Positions 12,369-24,556 of a stretch of 64,000 nt of DNA are shown one piece after another. Position numbers and translations under genes: made by a program. How positions within the stretch are numbered: the stretch's first letter is position 1; each line of letters begins with the position of its first letter. The notes beneath the pieces were generated by a model. That model had not been told where the DNA came from. It saw only the letters and a list, made by a program, of their open reading frames with translations, and searched no databases. The stretch is from Schistocephalus solidus (taxonomy: Eukaryota > Platyhelminthes > Cestoda > Diphyllobothriidea > Diphyllobothriidae): NCBI GenBank assembly GCA_017591395.1, contig WEDG01007575.1, positions 1-64,000 of the forward strand. The letters are read 5' to 3'.

Positions 12369-14095
12369 TTGGGCAAAGCAGAGATGTTAAATTCGTTTTT
12401 TGCCAACCACTGTACCACTGAAACTAGCCCCACTCCCACAATTCCTCTGCTTTCAAATTCACTTCTTAAAACCATTAATTTCTTGCCTTCACGTATTCAA
12501 AAAGAAATAGCTCACCTTAAACATTCACATTCGGTTGGAAATGATAACATTCCAAACTCGCGTATTAAACAGTTAAGGGATTTTCCACCTTTACTAAGCA
12601 AGTTATTCTCAGTATTTCTCGAAAATGGTTCCTTCCCCGATTATTGGAAAACTTCTATTATAATACCAGTTTTAAATCTGGTTCCTGCTCGGACATTCGT
12701 AACTATCGTGGTGTTCGTAAAACGCCCTCTCTTGCTAAACTCTTCGAAAAATAATTGCAAAACAAATCACGGATTTTTGCATAAACAATCAAATTATCAA
12801 CTTTTCATAACACGGCTTCTTACCGGACCGCTCTTGTGAAACCTGTCACAGGTCTTATCTAAATCTACTAACCTCGCTTCGTTATGATGATCTTTCTGTA
12901 GTAGTTATCTATTTTGATCTTAGTAAGGCATTCGATAAAGTGCCTCTTAGACGACTTCTAGCTAAACTAGAAGCTATAGGATTTCGCAGTCCCCTTACTG
13001 ACTTTATTAGATCATACCTTAATGATCGAAAACAAAAAGTTTTAGTAGCTTCCTCATGCTCAAGTAATACCGCGATTGTTATTGGTATCATTTAAGGTAC
13101 CGTATAGGGTCCTTTGTTGTTCTTACTGTATATTGATGATATTTCATCGATAGTTAAACATTCTCAATCTTTTATTTATGCTGATGACGTCAACTGCGTG
13201 TATTCCTTCTCTAACTCTACGACCGAACGGTGCCTAGAACAAATTCCTTCCGACTTAGACGCTCTTTTGGCCTGGAGCTCCACATGGCTAATGTAGTTCT
13301 CACCTACGAAGTGTCGCTACATGAGTTTTGGGCCTGTAAGGCTGCCACAACCTCTTATTTTTAAATGTTACCTTTTGATTGAATGTTCCTCCATCAAGGA
13401 CTTGGGGTCAAGCTACACCAATAAATTAGATATTTCGCCTCATGCCGATAGAATTACGGCCAAAGCTGCTCAGATTTGCGGCTTTATTTCTCATAATTTC
13501 TACCTTCCTGAAATTTAAATTAAAACTTTACCGTATGTTTGTACTTCCCATTCTTTAATTTTGCTGTCCTTTCTTTGGTCGAATGAACGAATCTAGCCGT
13601 TCAAAAATTGAAAATTTCCAAAGACATTTCACAAAAAAACTCCTATTTTGACTCTTTCAACTACTTCCTGCTCAACAAGATGCCAGCTAACGAAGCTAAA
13701 ATTTCTTTGGGTCAGGAGACTCAAAGCAGGCTTTTGTCTCCTTTTCCGACATAATAATAGCTCAACTCTTCCCAAGCTTTCTGTCATTACCCCCGTTAGT
13801 CTTCCTTATAACCTAAGAAATTCTGCACTAATTATACCTCCCCCTGCATCCTCCACGTGTAAACGCTCTCTTCTTTGCTTTTAGGTATAGTTTTCTTTGG
13901 AATAACTTGCCAATTGAAATTAGGTCGTTAACTAGTCTATCTGCATTCAAGCGAAGACTGCACATTTATCTTAAAAACTCTCCTACCCTCTTTTCGGAAA
14001 TGGAGGCCTATCGAACTCTGCCTCCATTTTTAAGGGAAGAGTTTTTTTCACTGCCTTTTTCTAGTTCAGTATTAATTTCAAAACATAGCTAACTG
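12369..14095 (+). pseudogene. Reverse transcriptase remnant of family 2 copy A
   Basis: The start 'SVGNDNIPNSRIKQLRD' near 12530 and 'NGSFPDYWKTSIIIPVL' near 12625 match copy B. Motif A appears as 'VVIYFDLSKAFDKVPL' near 12900 and motif C as 'FIYADDVNCVYSF' near 13170, with YADD retained. 'ISPHADRITAKAAQICGFISHNF' at about 13435-13500 and a tail 'YSFLWNNLPIEIRS' near 13885 follow. Each block lies in a different frame or after a stop, so the gene is dead. The blocks are strongly similar to 22.9-24.56 kb. Confidence 0.85.
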
Positions 14096-14279
14096 TTGAC
14101 CTAACAGGACAAGTTCTGCTTACATTATTAAATATTTGTTCATTTTATATACACACATTGTCATAATTTTATTTCATTACTAATTTTTGTTTGTACAGTG
14201 CCTTGCCGACGCTTACAAAATATAAATTCTAAAATGACTTTCAACATGCCTTCAACATTATGCCGCACCAGAGACTGCC

Positions 14280-15352
14280 ATACCATCTAAAAAGAATTTG
14301 AATCAGAGGTTAACTCCTTTAGTGGATCGAAAAATTCCTCGTGGGTCGGCGTCCGGTTATGTGCATCGGCCAAGAGAGGTCAAGTTCTGCTGCGGTCAAG
14401 AGTGGTGTTCCTCTGGGTTCAGTACTAGGGCTAATACTGTTCCTAATATACGTGTACGATTGTGTCAGGGATCTGAACTGTGAAGCAGCAACGTTTGCCA
14501 GTGACATGAAAATCTGGAATTTAATCCAGAGCCCTGCCAACGAAGATAAACTACAGATAGACTTAACTCGGTTGGAGGAGTGGTCGAATCGTTGGCTTTT
14601 GCGGTTCAGCGTCTACAAGTGTACTATACTTCGCTTAGGCAACCCATCTGGATATGCTGACCTTAGAAGATACTTTCTCATTGGCGAAGCCTTACAAGAC
14701 TTGGAAATTCAAAACAACCTTGAAGTGCTGATGACCCCACCTTAAAACCATCCTCTCACTGCTCGAAAGTGATGAAGAGGGCAATGGCTGTGTTGCATGG
14801 CATCAGAAGAACCTTTTTGGATTTCGATGAAGATATCTTCGCTAAGAATTTTGGAAAATTCGTAAGGCCGCATTTGGAATATGCTGTACAAGCCTGCAGA
14901 CCATGTACAGGTCAAGATCAGAACTGCCTCGAAAGAGTACAGAGGAGAGCCACCAAAATTGTTATGAGTCAAAGCTCTTTGCCATATCCAACCCGCTAAA
15001 CGAATGTTAATCTGTTCCCTTTGAGTTATAGGCAAATGCCTGGTGATCTCCTGCAGACATTCCGCATTGTGAAGGGATTTAATTGTTGCAGGGAATTCTC
15101 GGAATGCTTTGAATTTGTTGCCACGACCCATCTCCGAGGTCACCCAATAAAATGCGCGTCCAGCAGGCGAGACTGGATGTGCGCAAGTTCTTCTTCTTCT
15201 CGAGACTCACGCACTTCTTGTAATTTTTATGATCGCCTTTAAACTTTTGCAGCCCACATAGTTTCTCTGTAAACTGCACTTAATTTTACGTTACAAATAG
15301 GGTGCTCAAAGGCCCATGCCCATTTCCCTCAATAAATTGAATTGAATTGAAT
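14280..15352 (+). mobile_element. Family 1, copy 2: 5'-truncated RT half and 3' tail
   Basis: Only the second half of the reverse transcriptase is present, which is typical of incomplete reverse transcription during LINE insertion. It reads 'VKSGVPLGSVLGLILFLIYV' near 14390, then 'TFASDMKIWN' near 14490, where the catalytic aspartate pair reads S-D, so the active site is lost. 'LEEWSNRWLLRF', 'PHLEYAVQACRP' and 'LERVQRRATKIV' follow. The 3' end 'ggtgctcaaaggcccatgcc' and a (TTGAA)n tail ending at 15352 match copies 1 and 3. Several frameshifts are present. Confidence 0.85.
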
Positions 15353-18300
15353 ACACCATTTATAGAGGTTTAAATGCACAAAATATTAATTACAAAGTCC
15401 GGTGGGCAATCAGCAGGTAAACGCTAGCAAAACTCATCAAACGATAGTTTTAAAACAAAAACTAAAACATTTTGGTCCCTTAAAAAATCGTTTTATATAA
15501 TAAATTGAATTTTTTTTCGAATTTTAAACAAATCACGTTTTAGGCATGTCCATAGCCTGTTCAGGGCCTCTTCCAGGTTGCGTAGGTGATACAGTATTCG
15601 TTGCTGCATATCCATAATCGACAACTGGCGTTTGGCCAATATATTCCGTTTTCGATCTCAGCCTGGGAGTCAGTTGAGTGTCCCTGTGTTGGTGTCTGTA
15701 ATGAGCCTACGTAAATGGAGTTTCCTATAAAATGCTGGTCTTAGTAGGGCGTTTGGACCGCCTGCTCATTGGCAAAGTCCCCTTGATTCTTCAGCGAAAG
15801 CGTGTGTATCCAATTTCTTCTCCCAATGAAAGGTAGCATAGGCGCATCTTCGGCGCAGAAGGTGGAGTTTCGTCCCATAAATACTCTGGATCCTCCTCTC
15901 TGCTGCGGAGAAGTCTATTACATTGCCTTTTCAAGTTCATGCTTAAAGTGTCAAAATGCACATTTAGGAAGAAGGGATATGGCGTTGAGCCTTGCTCTAT
16001 TGTCACTTCAACCCGTCAGTGCATGTGAACCTCTAGCTAGGTGAGCTGTGTGGTTGTAGAATTAACGTGTTCTTTTCCTCAAGGGGAAGGGACAGCAAGT
16101 TTTCAATGATTTAAATTTTTAATATCGCTGTACACCTTGGTTCAAGTAATTCTATTAATAAAAAAGACCCATTAAAGTGGATCCAAGTTAACTTTTCATT
16201 CGACTCCGGTGAAGCCGCACAATGGAAACTTGCGCCTATGGCGGCTTTACATACCTGCATCTCGGAGGACCTACGCTTATAGTGTTAATCACCTAACAGG
16301 TTTGCGAACATAACGTTTACCATGTGAATACGTGCATTCTCAGTTAGAAGAATATGTTAAAGGTGTACTTTCCTTTCCCTTGGCCAATACATCCGTTAGC
16401 AAGGGAATTATCTTCTCGAAATTTTGAAGTTTCTCTACACTTATAAAGCTCACAGGGGTTGCAGTCACTTCGTTTCAGACTTCAGTGATACTTTTGAAGA
16501 AGCCTAGGCATAGTTGATCCCCTCGCATTAAATTCAGGCTTTTCCGGTCACAGAAGGGGCTTTTTTAGTGGTTAAGCCCCTTTTAAATCCCCTTTTTTAT
16601 AAGAAGCAGCTTGAACACTCGGTGCAACAGTCACCATTATATATTTCGGTTTTTTCTCTGTCACGCAAAGTTAAGTGTCGTCAGTCTTTTTTGGTAACTG
16701 GCAATGCAATGTGGAATAAGTTACCAAGGAATAAAAAATCCTGCGTGCCCTTCGAATTTGGTTGGAAATGTTCGACCAACGAGGAACTTACTCCTTTTTC
16801 AGATTTCGGTCTACTTGAAACCCTGGCGGACTTAAGGTATTAAGCTTTGTGTTCTCTGTTAGATCCTCTTCATTCTCTTAAGCTAACTGCAGGGCAACAG
16901 TGGAAATGACTGATATCTTCCTGTGCAGTTCTCGTCATCAGCTATGAGAGATCTTACAATCTGCAAATGACTTAGTCAATTCACTAGTTTATCTAGAAAG
17001 TTGATCTCGCTAAAAATTTCGTCACATAACTCTAACAACCTGTATCTTTTATGCGAATTATGAGGGAAGTCAAAAATATACCCTTCGGGATGTGCAAAAT
17101 GTGTGACACTACTGAGATTGGAAGCAAAACAGGGGTATGAGGCAAGTTACGGTGATACCACTGTACTATCACCGCACGCAAATTACGCTGATTTAAATTT
17201 GAACGGTGGAATAAGCCCTAGTCGCAATAGGAATAACCGCACTTCCGCACATGCATTTAATTGGTTTATTTATATAGCACCTCTTGGGTGTCGTCAATCT
17301 CCTTAGAACACAGGAAAAATCCAAAAACACACTCCTTTCTGCTGCCAATTTAGCGTTGTTTTGGTTTAGGCTTGGTTAATAGTGTGCAAAATGAGGAATT
17401 AGTTGGATTTAAAAAAACTGTCTTCAAAAGCATAATAATAAGAAAACATTCAAATAATTAGCCATACTGTACGGAAATTAATGTTTAATGTTAAGAATTT
17501 TTCGGGTCGACAATAATTTGTCACTTACGGATTTTTGAGTGCTCATTCGACAGGGGTAGAGTCGATCGCAGGTTATTCGATTGTCCATCGCATTCAAGCA
17601 GATACGAGTGCCTACAAGCACATCAGTCTAATGTGTGATTCGGCGATCAGTAAGCTTTAGTTTGACTGATCTCTAAAAAAGCTAGAAATTGGTTATGGGC
17701 AGGAACCGTTCGATTGCAAGAAAATGCCAATGTTACTAACCAGTTATTAAATTGTGTTTGATAATATGATATTGGTTATTGAATTATCTCGATCAGACGA
17801 TAATTTTAACCATTGCAAGCTTATAGAAGATCCATACCCTCAAAAGGTTAGTAATTTTCCTAAAGTATCATTGCTGCTGCTTCATTAAAATCGACGCCCG
17901 CCAAACGGGCAAAGAGTTACAATAGTTTGTTGGATATAAATTTCGAGGACATAGCGTGTACGACACGGCTTAAACTTCTTCAAATTTTAAGGAGATGAAA
18001 CGGATATTTATCGTATATTTTTATCGTATCAAAAATATATGTAGGGGCTTAACACGAAGATAGAGTATTGAAAAAATTTCTTCGCATTCTACCCGAAAAT
18101 AACCAGTCAGTAGCGATGGAACATTAGGGGTTCGAACACACCTAAGCATAAGCAGCTTCTGTAGCCATAATATCCAATGAGGAATTTGAAGCTGCGTTTA
18201 CAGGGCCCAATGAAACCGTTAAATTTTCTCTTGTACTGAAAAAAAGGGTGACTGACAGGGATCTTAGAAAACGAAGGAGGGTCTCAGAGCACCACAAAAA

Positions 18301-18560
18301 GACATATTAATTCAGAGTAACAGTACGAGCGGGCCAAGTCTAAGCATATGCCGAGCATTAACCGCACTTTCGAAGGTTGCAACTGACCAAAGAGCAGTAT
18401 TATGCACATAACTAGGCATTATCACTGTTCTAACCATCCTCCCAAAAAGCGGAAGAGGAAGACAACCGGAATGACCATGATATGCTCTCAGCATCTGCTC
18501 TGCTATCGCCAGCAACCAGTGGCATATCAGTACATCAAGTAGAGCACGACAAACCAGTGG
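15353..18560. other. AT-rich spacer with one possible RT tail
   Basis: This is about 3.2 kb without a supported host gene. Apart from the remnant at 16568-16850 I see no recognisable domain, RNA gene or match to the other repeat families in the window. Confidence 0.5.
16568..16850 (+). pseudogene. Possible reverse transcriptase C-terminal tail
   Basis: A 91-codon open frame contains 'KCRQSFLVTGNAMWNKLPRN'. This resembles the 'R.SF...G...WN.LP' signature that closes CR1/Jockey-type reverse transcriptases, and similar tails are seen at 11830 and 24400 in this window. The rest of the element is not recognisable around it. It may be a very old 5'-truncated copy or chance similarity. Confidence 0.35.
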
Positions 18561-18569
18561 CAAATAAAA

Positions 18570-18950
18570 CAAAATAAATATAGATGAATGCCTCATTATT
18601 TATGGACTCCCTGAATAAAATGCAACCATTGTCAAGGCCCAAGTTTCGGAAGACCTGGCACTCTTCCAATGTCTACTTAATACTATTTTGGGAACCTCTG
18701 TGGGAATCAAGATTATCAAAGCATTCCGTCTTGGAAAACGATTGGACAACGCGGCAAAGCCAAGGCGTACCCAACTTTTTAAAGTTGCGTTTGTCAGAAG
18801 CGAACAATAGAAGCTCATACTTTCCGGGCGATTTAGGATACAAGGCTCCAAATCAGACGTTTTTAAATTGAATTTATCTCCAGCAGAAAGACTGAAACCT
18901 CGTACAATTTTTCTAGAAATGACAAAGCAGCTCAGTGAGGGGTAATACAA
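18570..18950 (+). pseudogene. ORF1-like remnant of family 1 copy 3
   Basis: Reading 18577 onward gives 'IDECLIIYGLPE', then 'SEDLALFQCLL', 'KIIKAFRLGKRLDN' and 'RRTQLFKVAFV', with one stop after the GLPE box. A '..IIYGLPES....RLGK......R.LKV.F' pattern is common in the nucleic-acid-binding ORF1 proteins of LINEs. It directly precedes the endonuclease of the same element. No initiator could be chosen with confidence because the upstream sequence is not recognisable. Confidence 0.55.
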
Positions 18951-18999
18951 TTTGGTTTTCTACAACAACCAAATAAGGCAACGTCTACCATTCTTACTA

Positions 19000-19740
19000 T
19001 GAACTGGTCCGGTATGGATGATTGCGCAACCGACGCAATAACTGAAGATTGGAGCTGCATAGTAACTCCATATGCCATAAACAGGACATTTTCGTTTACG
19101 TACTCCAATGCACAGAGCATGATATCAAAGTTGAAAGAGCTGAAGCTCCACCTCAGTGATCTATATTCGGCCATTCTATCCATAACTGAAACATGGTTTT
19201 CCGAACACGTGATCGACCGTGCGTTAAAATACTGGGCTATAAGCTGTTTAGAAGAAGTATAAGCACTCGCCTTTGTAACATATGCACTAATAGTATCGGA
19301 CAAAACAGATAAACGGACGTGTAGTGCCCCGTCAATCTGGCTGTCTATTAAAGAAGCGGGCTCACCAAGCCTCGGTGTGCTGACAATTGATCGACTGCCG
19401 CGAACGGATCCTACGGCTGCTGCTAATCTATTAGAGGAGCTATAAAATCTTTCTACATGGCCAGATATCCGAATCATGGGTGAATTTAATGTCCTTTCAT
19501 ATTGACTGGAGCTTGGCCTACGCACATACTTCAGAAACGGTCTTTGTTGATCACCTTTTAACCATAACGCTTTAGCTATTTCTCACTCAAAAAGTCACGT
19601 TTCCAACCCGAGTGCGCGATGGCTAACAGGCCAATTGCCTTGATCCCTTCCTCACAAAATCACAGGAGAGCATTTGCGTGGTGTCATGTATAATTCAGCA
19701 CGATGAAAGTGACCATGTTGTCCTGTTATGGAAGTAATCG
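19000..19740 (+). pseudogene. Endonuclease remnant of family 1 copy 3
   Basis: 'FTYSNAQSMISKLKELKLHL' (near 19096) and 'AILSITETWFSEHVID' (near 19172) are the first motifs of the AP-endonuclease-like domain and are in one open frame of 87 codons. Later pieces in other frames are 'IMGEFNV' near 19474, a changed GDFN box in which D has become E, and 'ESDHVVLLW' near 19706, the terminal S-D-H motif. Intervening stops make the domain non-functional. Confidence 0.75.
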
Positions 19741-20329
19741 GTCTTTACAATGCCCGAGAGATAAATGACAATCAAAAGAAACATTTGGCGTGGTGATTTT
19801 GAGAAGGTGAGGGTGGAGATCACAGGCATTTTGCGGTAATCTGCCTTGTTTGGGAACATAACCGATGACTAGGAAGATTTTCGAGGAATAATTTACAAGG
19901 TTATTGCAAGCCACTGTTAAATTTCATGAAAGAGGTTGACAGGTAGATCCCGATGGCTTACGCAGGCCTTAAAAATTTACGTTAACAAAAATTTGAGGTT
20001 GTAAAAGAAACCACTAACAGAGAGGAGCACCGCATCCATAAGTGCATACAAACCTCAAAGGAAGCAAGTCAAGGGCCTAATTCTCTTAACAAGATGGAAA
20101 TTCGAAGCGGCTCTGCTTAACCGTGTCACGAAGAACCCGAAAATTTTCTACGGTTACATTATACAGAGAAGGCGAAAATAATATCAACTACCCGGCTGAG
20201 GACTGTTCATGGTATATACCTCACGAAGGATAGGGCAAAAACTGATCATCCTTCAGACTTTTTTTAGTCCGTTTTCTCCAGGGAAATTGAATTTAACCCT
20301 ACCGCGAGCTATTACGAGGAGGTTACAAT

Positions 20330-20934
20330 AATTGTGCCTGTTCAGTTAACTGAAGTGATTGATCAAAAGGATTTGCTGGAGCTAAAGGAAGCCATCGTCA
20401 GGTCCCGATGAGGTGCCGGTGAAACTGTTGAAGGAACTCGCAAGTGAGTTAGCAAAACCGCTCTCTCTGATTTTTCGTGCATCCTTCAAGGCTATATGTC
20501 TACCATCCAATAAGAAATCTGTGCGGAAAGCACTGCTGTATGAGTGTAGCAGCCGGGTCTGCCCAAAACAACTGCAGGCCAGTCAGCCTTACTCCCATTT
20601 GCTGAAAAATTATGAGATGAATAATTAAGTGACAACTAATGAAGTTCATTGACCAAATCACTATTTATTTACTTATTGCAAGTTTACAGACAAAGTTTTC
20701 AGCATAGTTTCCTTAGAGGCAGGTTTTGTGTGAAAAACTTACTCTCTTGTTTAGAAATTTATAAAAAAGCAGTTGATAGATGGACCACGATGCATTCAGT
20801 CTACATCGACTAAATGAAGCCTTCTACAGCGTGCCTCACCATCGTCTTCTGTGCAAACTCAGCCATATAGGAATAAGGGTTAGCTTCTGATGGCTATGCA
20901 AACGATAACGAGACGATACAGCAATCTCCTATAG
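20330..20934 (+). pseudogene. N-terminal RT part of family 1 copy 3 (before the insertion)
   Basis: 'SSGPDEVPVKLLKELASELA' near 20398 and 'KPLSLIFRASF' are the RT entry block equivalent to 'SPGPDGN' in copy 1. Near 20815-20880 the sequence parallels copy 1 at 8200-8270 ('gcgtgcctcaccatcgtctt'). The match ends at about 20890-20934, where family 2 sequence begins. Confidence 0.7.
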
Positions 20935-21575
20935 TGCCCGGTTCAAAAACCTCCTTAACTTCAACTCCCGCTCTTCTTTCAACGAATCCGTTAACGCCTT
21001 CTTCCTCGCGAATAGGAATTTTAAAAGCAGTAGCTATCAGCCATGTCGTTAGCCCACCTTTAATGTCAGTAACTCCGTCTAAAGTGCCAAAACCGACTGC
21101 TTCTCCGTTTCAACGTAGTTTTCCTTGTATTCCTACTGTTGAATTAGTCAACAAAACTGGGTCAAGTCCACTTCGTTCCCATTCCACGCTATCCACTCCG
21201 GTCTCAGCTGTCCAATCTAATAAACTTATCAAAAACCTGGGCAAGTCAAAGTATGCTCCAAACTTAAGTTCCAAAAAGAAAAACGTTATTAAAGTTGGGA
21301 AACCTCCTAACCCTCCAGCATCTACAATACATACCCAAAATTTCCTTAGCAATTATCCCAACCAATCAAATTTTCAGGCTGCTCCATTATTTAGTCCTAC
21401 CCCTTACGGTACTAGTTTTCTAAAACAATTTGTTCCGTTTTCAAATCTTATTCTCCCCCCATATTATTCCAGTATTCCTCAAAAATCCTATTTTAAGGCC
21501 TCCTATTTTTCGCTAACGCAGAAAAATAGCCTTCCTCTCAATGGATACCACCCAAATATGTTTTCTCTACAATAA
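20934..21575 (+). pseudogene. ORF1, Pro/Ser/Lys-rich, of family 2 copy B
   Basis: This is a 213-codon open frame dominated by Pro, Ser, Thr and Lys, with basic clusters such as 'LSSKKKNVIKVGKPPNPPAS' and an aromatic/Pro-rich C-terminal third. The same order of motifs occurs in copy A at 10230-10800. The N-terminal RRM-like part visible in copy A (about 9600-10026) is not seen here, so the element is probably 5'-truncated and this is only the C-terminal part of ORF1. A role in binding element RNA is inferred from position and composition. Confidence 0.6.
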
Positions 21576-21694
21576 TCCTAATTTAGTTAGCAGTAACAGC
21601 TTAGCTAATTGTAGACAGCAGCCATTTTATTTTCCGCCAGCACCTTCCTATCTACAGTTTACTTCCCCACCACCAAGTCTTCCTTTTTTATAAG

Positions 21695-22554
21695 TAACGA
21701 TAACCTTAGTTTGGATACTCGAACTACAGCTAGATGTCATATTACTTAATGCTAGATCTGTTTTAAATAAGATGGCGCAACTGAGAGCCATTGCTGTTGA
21801 GTTAATGCCCGATGTTTTATGTGTAACTGAATCTTGTACCCATCCCTTAATTTCCGACGCTTTGCTTGTCATAGACCAGTAAGATCTCTACCGTCAAGAC
21901 CGCATTAGTAAGCGTGGTGGTGGTTGTCTTCTCTATATTAAATCTTCATTTAAGCACTTCCCTTTTTATCTAGATGCTACGTCATTCTCTGGTAATTACT
22001 GCTTCACATCCATTATTCTGTCGCCCCGGCAAAAGGTGATTCTCGGATGTATTTACAACCCGCCTAATTCATCATTCGATGATGATGCAAAACTTTGTGA
22101 AATTTTTAAATTGATTTCGAAGTCCAATTTTAACATTAAAATAATCGCTGGGGACTTTAATTTTCCTAAAATTGACTGGATTTCAAAATTTTGTCCACCC
22201 AGATTTCAGTCTTTCCTCGATATTATTAATTTTTCTAATTGGTCCCAGCTTGTCCGTTCTTCAACGAGAGACAAGCATATTTTAGACCTGATTTTCACAA
22301 ACGACATTGCTCCCCTTTTCGTTGATTTTAAACAGGGTCTCTTCCAAAGTGACCATACACTAATTCACTGTTGCCTTCCGATTGTTTCATCGAAAAAGGT
22401 TAGTGCCGTTCATACCTATCATGCTTTTGACCTCGCAGATATGAGCTTAATTAGTAACTTTTTGAACTCATTGGACTGGCAGAATCTCTTCTCCATGAAC
22501 GACGCAGCAAGTCTGTGTGACTTCGTGTCAGTCGTTTCAAATAACATCCTGTAG
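21695..22554 (+). pseudogene. Endonuclease of family 2 copy B
   Basis: This is an AP-endonuclease-like domain. 'VILLNARSVLNKMAQLRAIA' near 21738 and 'PDVLCVTESCTHPLISDALL' near 21807 give the N and E motifs. After a stop near 21882 it continues with 'GGCLLYIKSSFKHFPF', and from 22036 it is open for 172 codons with 'LGCIYNPPNS', 'IIAGDFNFPKIDW' (GDFN), 'RDKHILDLIFTND' and 'LFQSDHTLIHCCLP' (S-D-H). All key motifs are present, so the domain was recently functional; one stop and one frame change inactivate it. Confidence 0.85.
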
Positions 22555-22839
22555 CTTGTGTCAACCAAAATAGTCAAGCCCTACGTCTCGGAATACTCCA
22601 TTCCTCACTTTCTTTTGCCACGACTAAAGAAATTGAAGAAGCAGTTGAAAGATCAATATACTAGTTCATTATCTATACATCTAAGGATCGCAGATATTTT
22701 TGAATAAGCCTCTAAGATTCGTCTTGCACGTGATAGACAGAGGGAATCTTGCGCACTCAGTGAGCCAAACTCTGCATAATCTGTTGCTCAACTGTTCTGC
22801 CGTCGATCCTCTTTTAAACGAGGTTATGAAATTCCTCCA

Positions 22840-24556
22840 TTACTAAATGAAGACAAGAACTTCGTTCTGGAAGACTCTGACAAGGCAGAACTGTTTAGTG
22901 CGTTCTTTGAAAATCATCTTACGATGGAATCTGAACCGGTTCCGACGTTTCAGGCATCCTCCTTGAATGTTATCAGCACTATTGATTTCTCCATAGAAAT
23001 AATTCGTAAGCAAATAATTCGTCTGAAAAACTTGCACTCTTCGGGAACTGACGGTATTCCAAACTCAGTTATTAAGAGAGTGCCGAGTTTTTCCCAATTG
23101 CTTAGCCATGTATTCTCAGTTTATCTTTTAAACGGATTCTTTCCTGACTCATGGAAGACATCTATTATTCTTCCTGTCTTCAAGTCGGGATCTCGTTCGG
23201 ACGTAAATAATTATCGAGGCGTTCACAGAACCCCGGCTCTCGCAAAAACTTCTTGAAAAAAATTATTTTTTTAATCAAATTCTCGACTTTTTGCCTAGAA
23301 AACAAGCTTTTAAGCGACTCGCAATATGGTTTTCTACCTCGGAGATCATGCGAAGTGTGTCACTTAGCTTTTCTTAACCTCGTCACTTTCCTTCGTAACG
23401 AGCAACAGTCAGTGGTTGTGATCTTCTTTGACCGGAGCAAAGCCTTTGACAAGGTACTGCACAAACGTCTTCTTGTGAAACTGGAAGCCCTCGGCACCCG
23501 GCCTCCTCTCCTTGATTTCATTGGTTCCTACTTGTCTAACCGCAGCCAGAAGGTCTTAGTAGGTAAAAGCTATTCGACGCCTCAGCCGATCACGAGTGGC
23601 ATTTTTCAAGGCTCTGTTCTAGGTCCCCTTCTCTTCATTCTGTACATTAACGAAATTTCAACTTTACTCACAAATTCACAAAATTTCGTTTACGCTGACG
23701 ATCTCAAGTGCATTTATTCATTTTCTAAAGACACTGCTAATAGTTGCGTTGACAAAAGCAACACTGATCTACTTATGCATTCACGTTGGAGCTGCACTTG
23801 GCAGATGGAATTTTCTCCATCCAAGAGCAGTTTCATGTGTTTTGGCCCTGCAAAGCTTCCTGGACCCCTAATATTTCAAAAAAGTACACTTTTAGAACGA
23901 TCAACCATAAAAGACTTAGGTCTAAGTTACACGAATAAGCTAGCATTATCGCCTCATGCAGATCGAATTTCTGCAAAGGCTGCACAGATATGTGGTTTTA
24001 TATCACATAATTTTTTCCTTCCGGAAATAAAGTTAAAACTATACCGCATATTTGTTCTTCCTATCCTAGTATACTGCTGTCCCCTCTTTGGGCTGATGAA
24101 CGCCTCTGACCGCAGTAAGATTGAAAAAGTTCAGAGGGTCTTTACTCGAAGACTATTTTCTCTTCCTGGATCCAGTATCTCCTATACGGATAGATGCCAG
24201 TTAGCAAACATTAAATTTCTGTGGGTTAGAAGACTCGAAGCTGGTCTCTGCTTCCTGTTTCACGTTAACTCTAGCCCCAATTCTCCCACGAATTAACGCT
24301 CTCACTCCGGTTAATCGACCCTATGCTACTCGTTATTCCTCCATGATCATTTCACCACCCCTTAGCTCCACAACTAACCGGTCTCAGTTTTTTGCCTCCA
24401 AATATGCTTTCATATGGAATAATCTACCACTGCAAATTAGGTTGTCGTCTACATTAGCTATTTTCAAAACCAAATTACGCAAACATTTAACTTCGGAAGA
24501 TATAAAGTCCTTATTGTCTGTTTCCTTCCCAAACTCGCAACTTTTGGATTTTTAAA
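22840..24556 (+). pseudogene. Reverse transcriptase of family 2 copy B
   Basis: Two long frames join near 23253. The first (22924-23256) has 'SSGTDGIPNSVIKRVPS' and 'SWKTSIILPVFKSGSRSD'. The second (23253-24296, 347 codons) has 'SDSQYGFLPRRSCEV', 'VVVIFFDRSKAFDKVLH' (motif A; the catalytic D is kept), 'GIFQGSVLGPLLFILYINEI' (motif B with F replacing the usual V/P context), 'FVYADDLKCIYSF' (motif C, YADD kept) and 'STIKDLGLSYTNKL'. A third frame from 24343 supplies the tail 'ASKYAFIWNNLPLQIRLSS'. Two frameshifts separate these pieces. It is the best-preserved polymerase in the window. Confidence 0.9.

Larger units (their letters stand above)
9545..14245 (+). mobile_element. Non-LTR retrotransposon, family 2, copy A (broken, with an insertion)
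   Basis: The order is ORF1 remnant, endonuclease, reverse transcriptase and 3' tail. It is colinear with copy B at 20935-25342, as shown by shared ORF1 motifs ('GKPANPSAST' here, 'GKPPNPPAST' in B), shared endonuclease and RT blocks and a similar 3' untranslated region. It starts right after the family 1 tail at 9500. A 0.36 kb foreign segment splits it at about 11813-12175. Frameshifts occur throughout. Copy A retains an N-terminal ORF1 part that copy B appears to lack. Confidence 0.8.
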
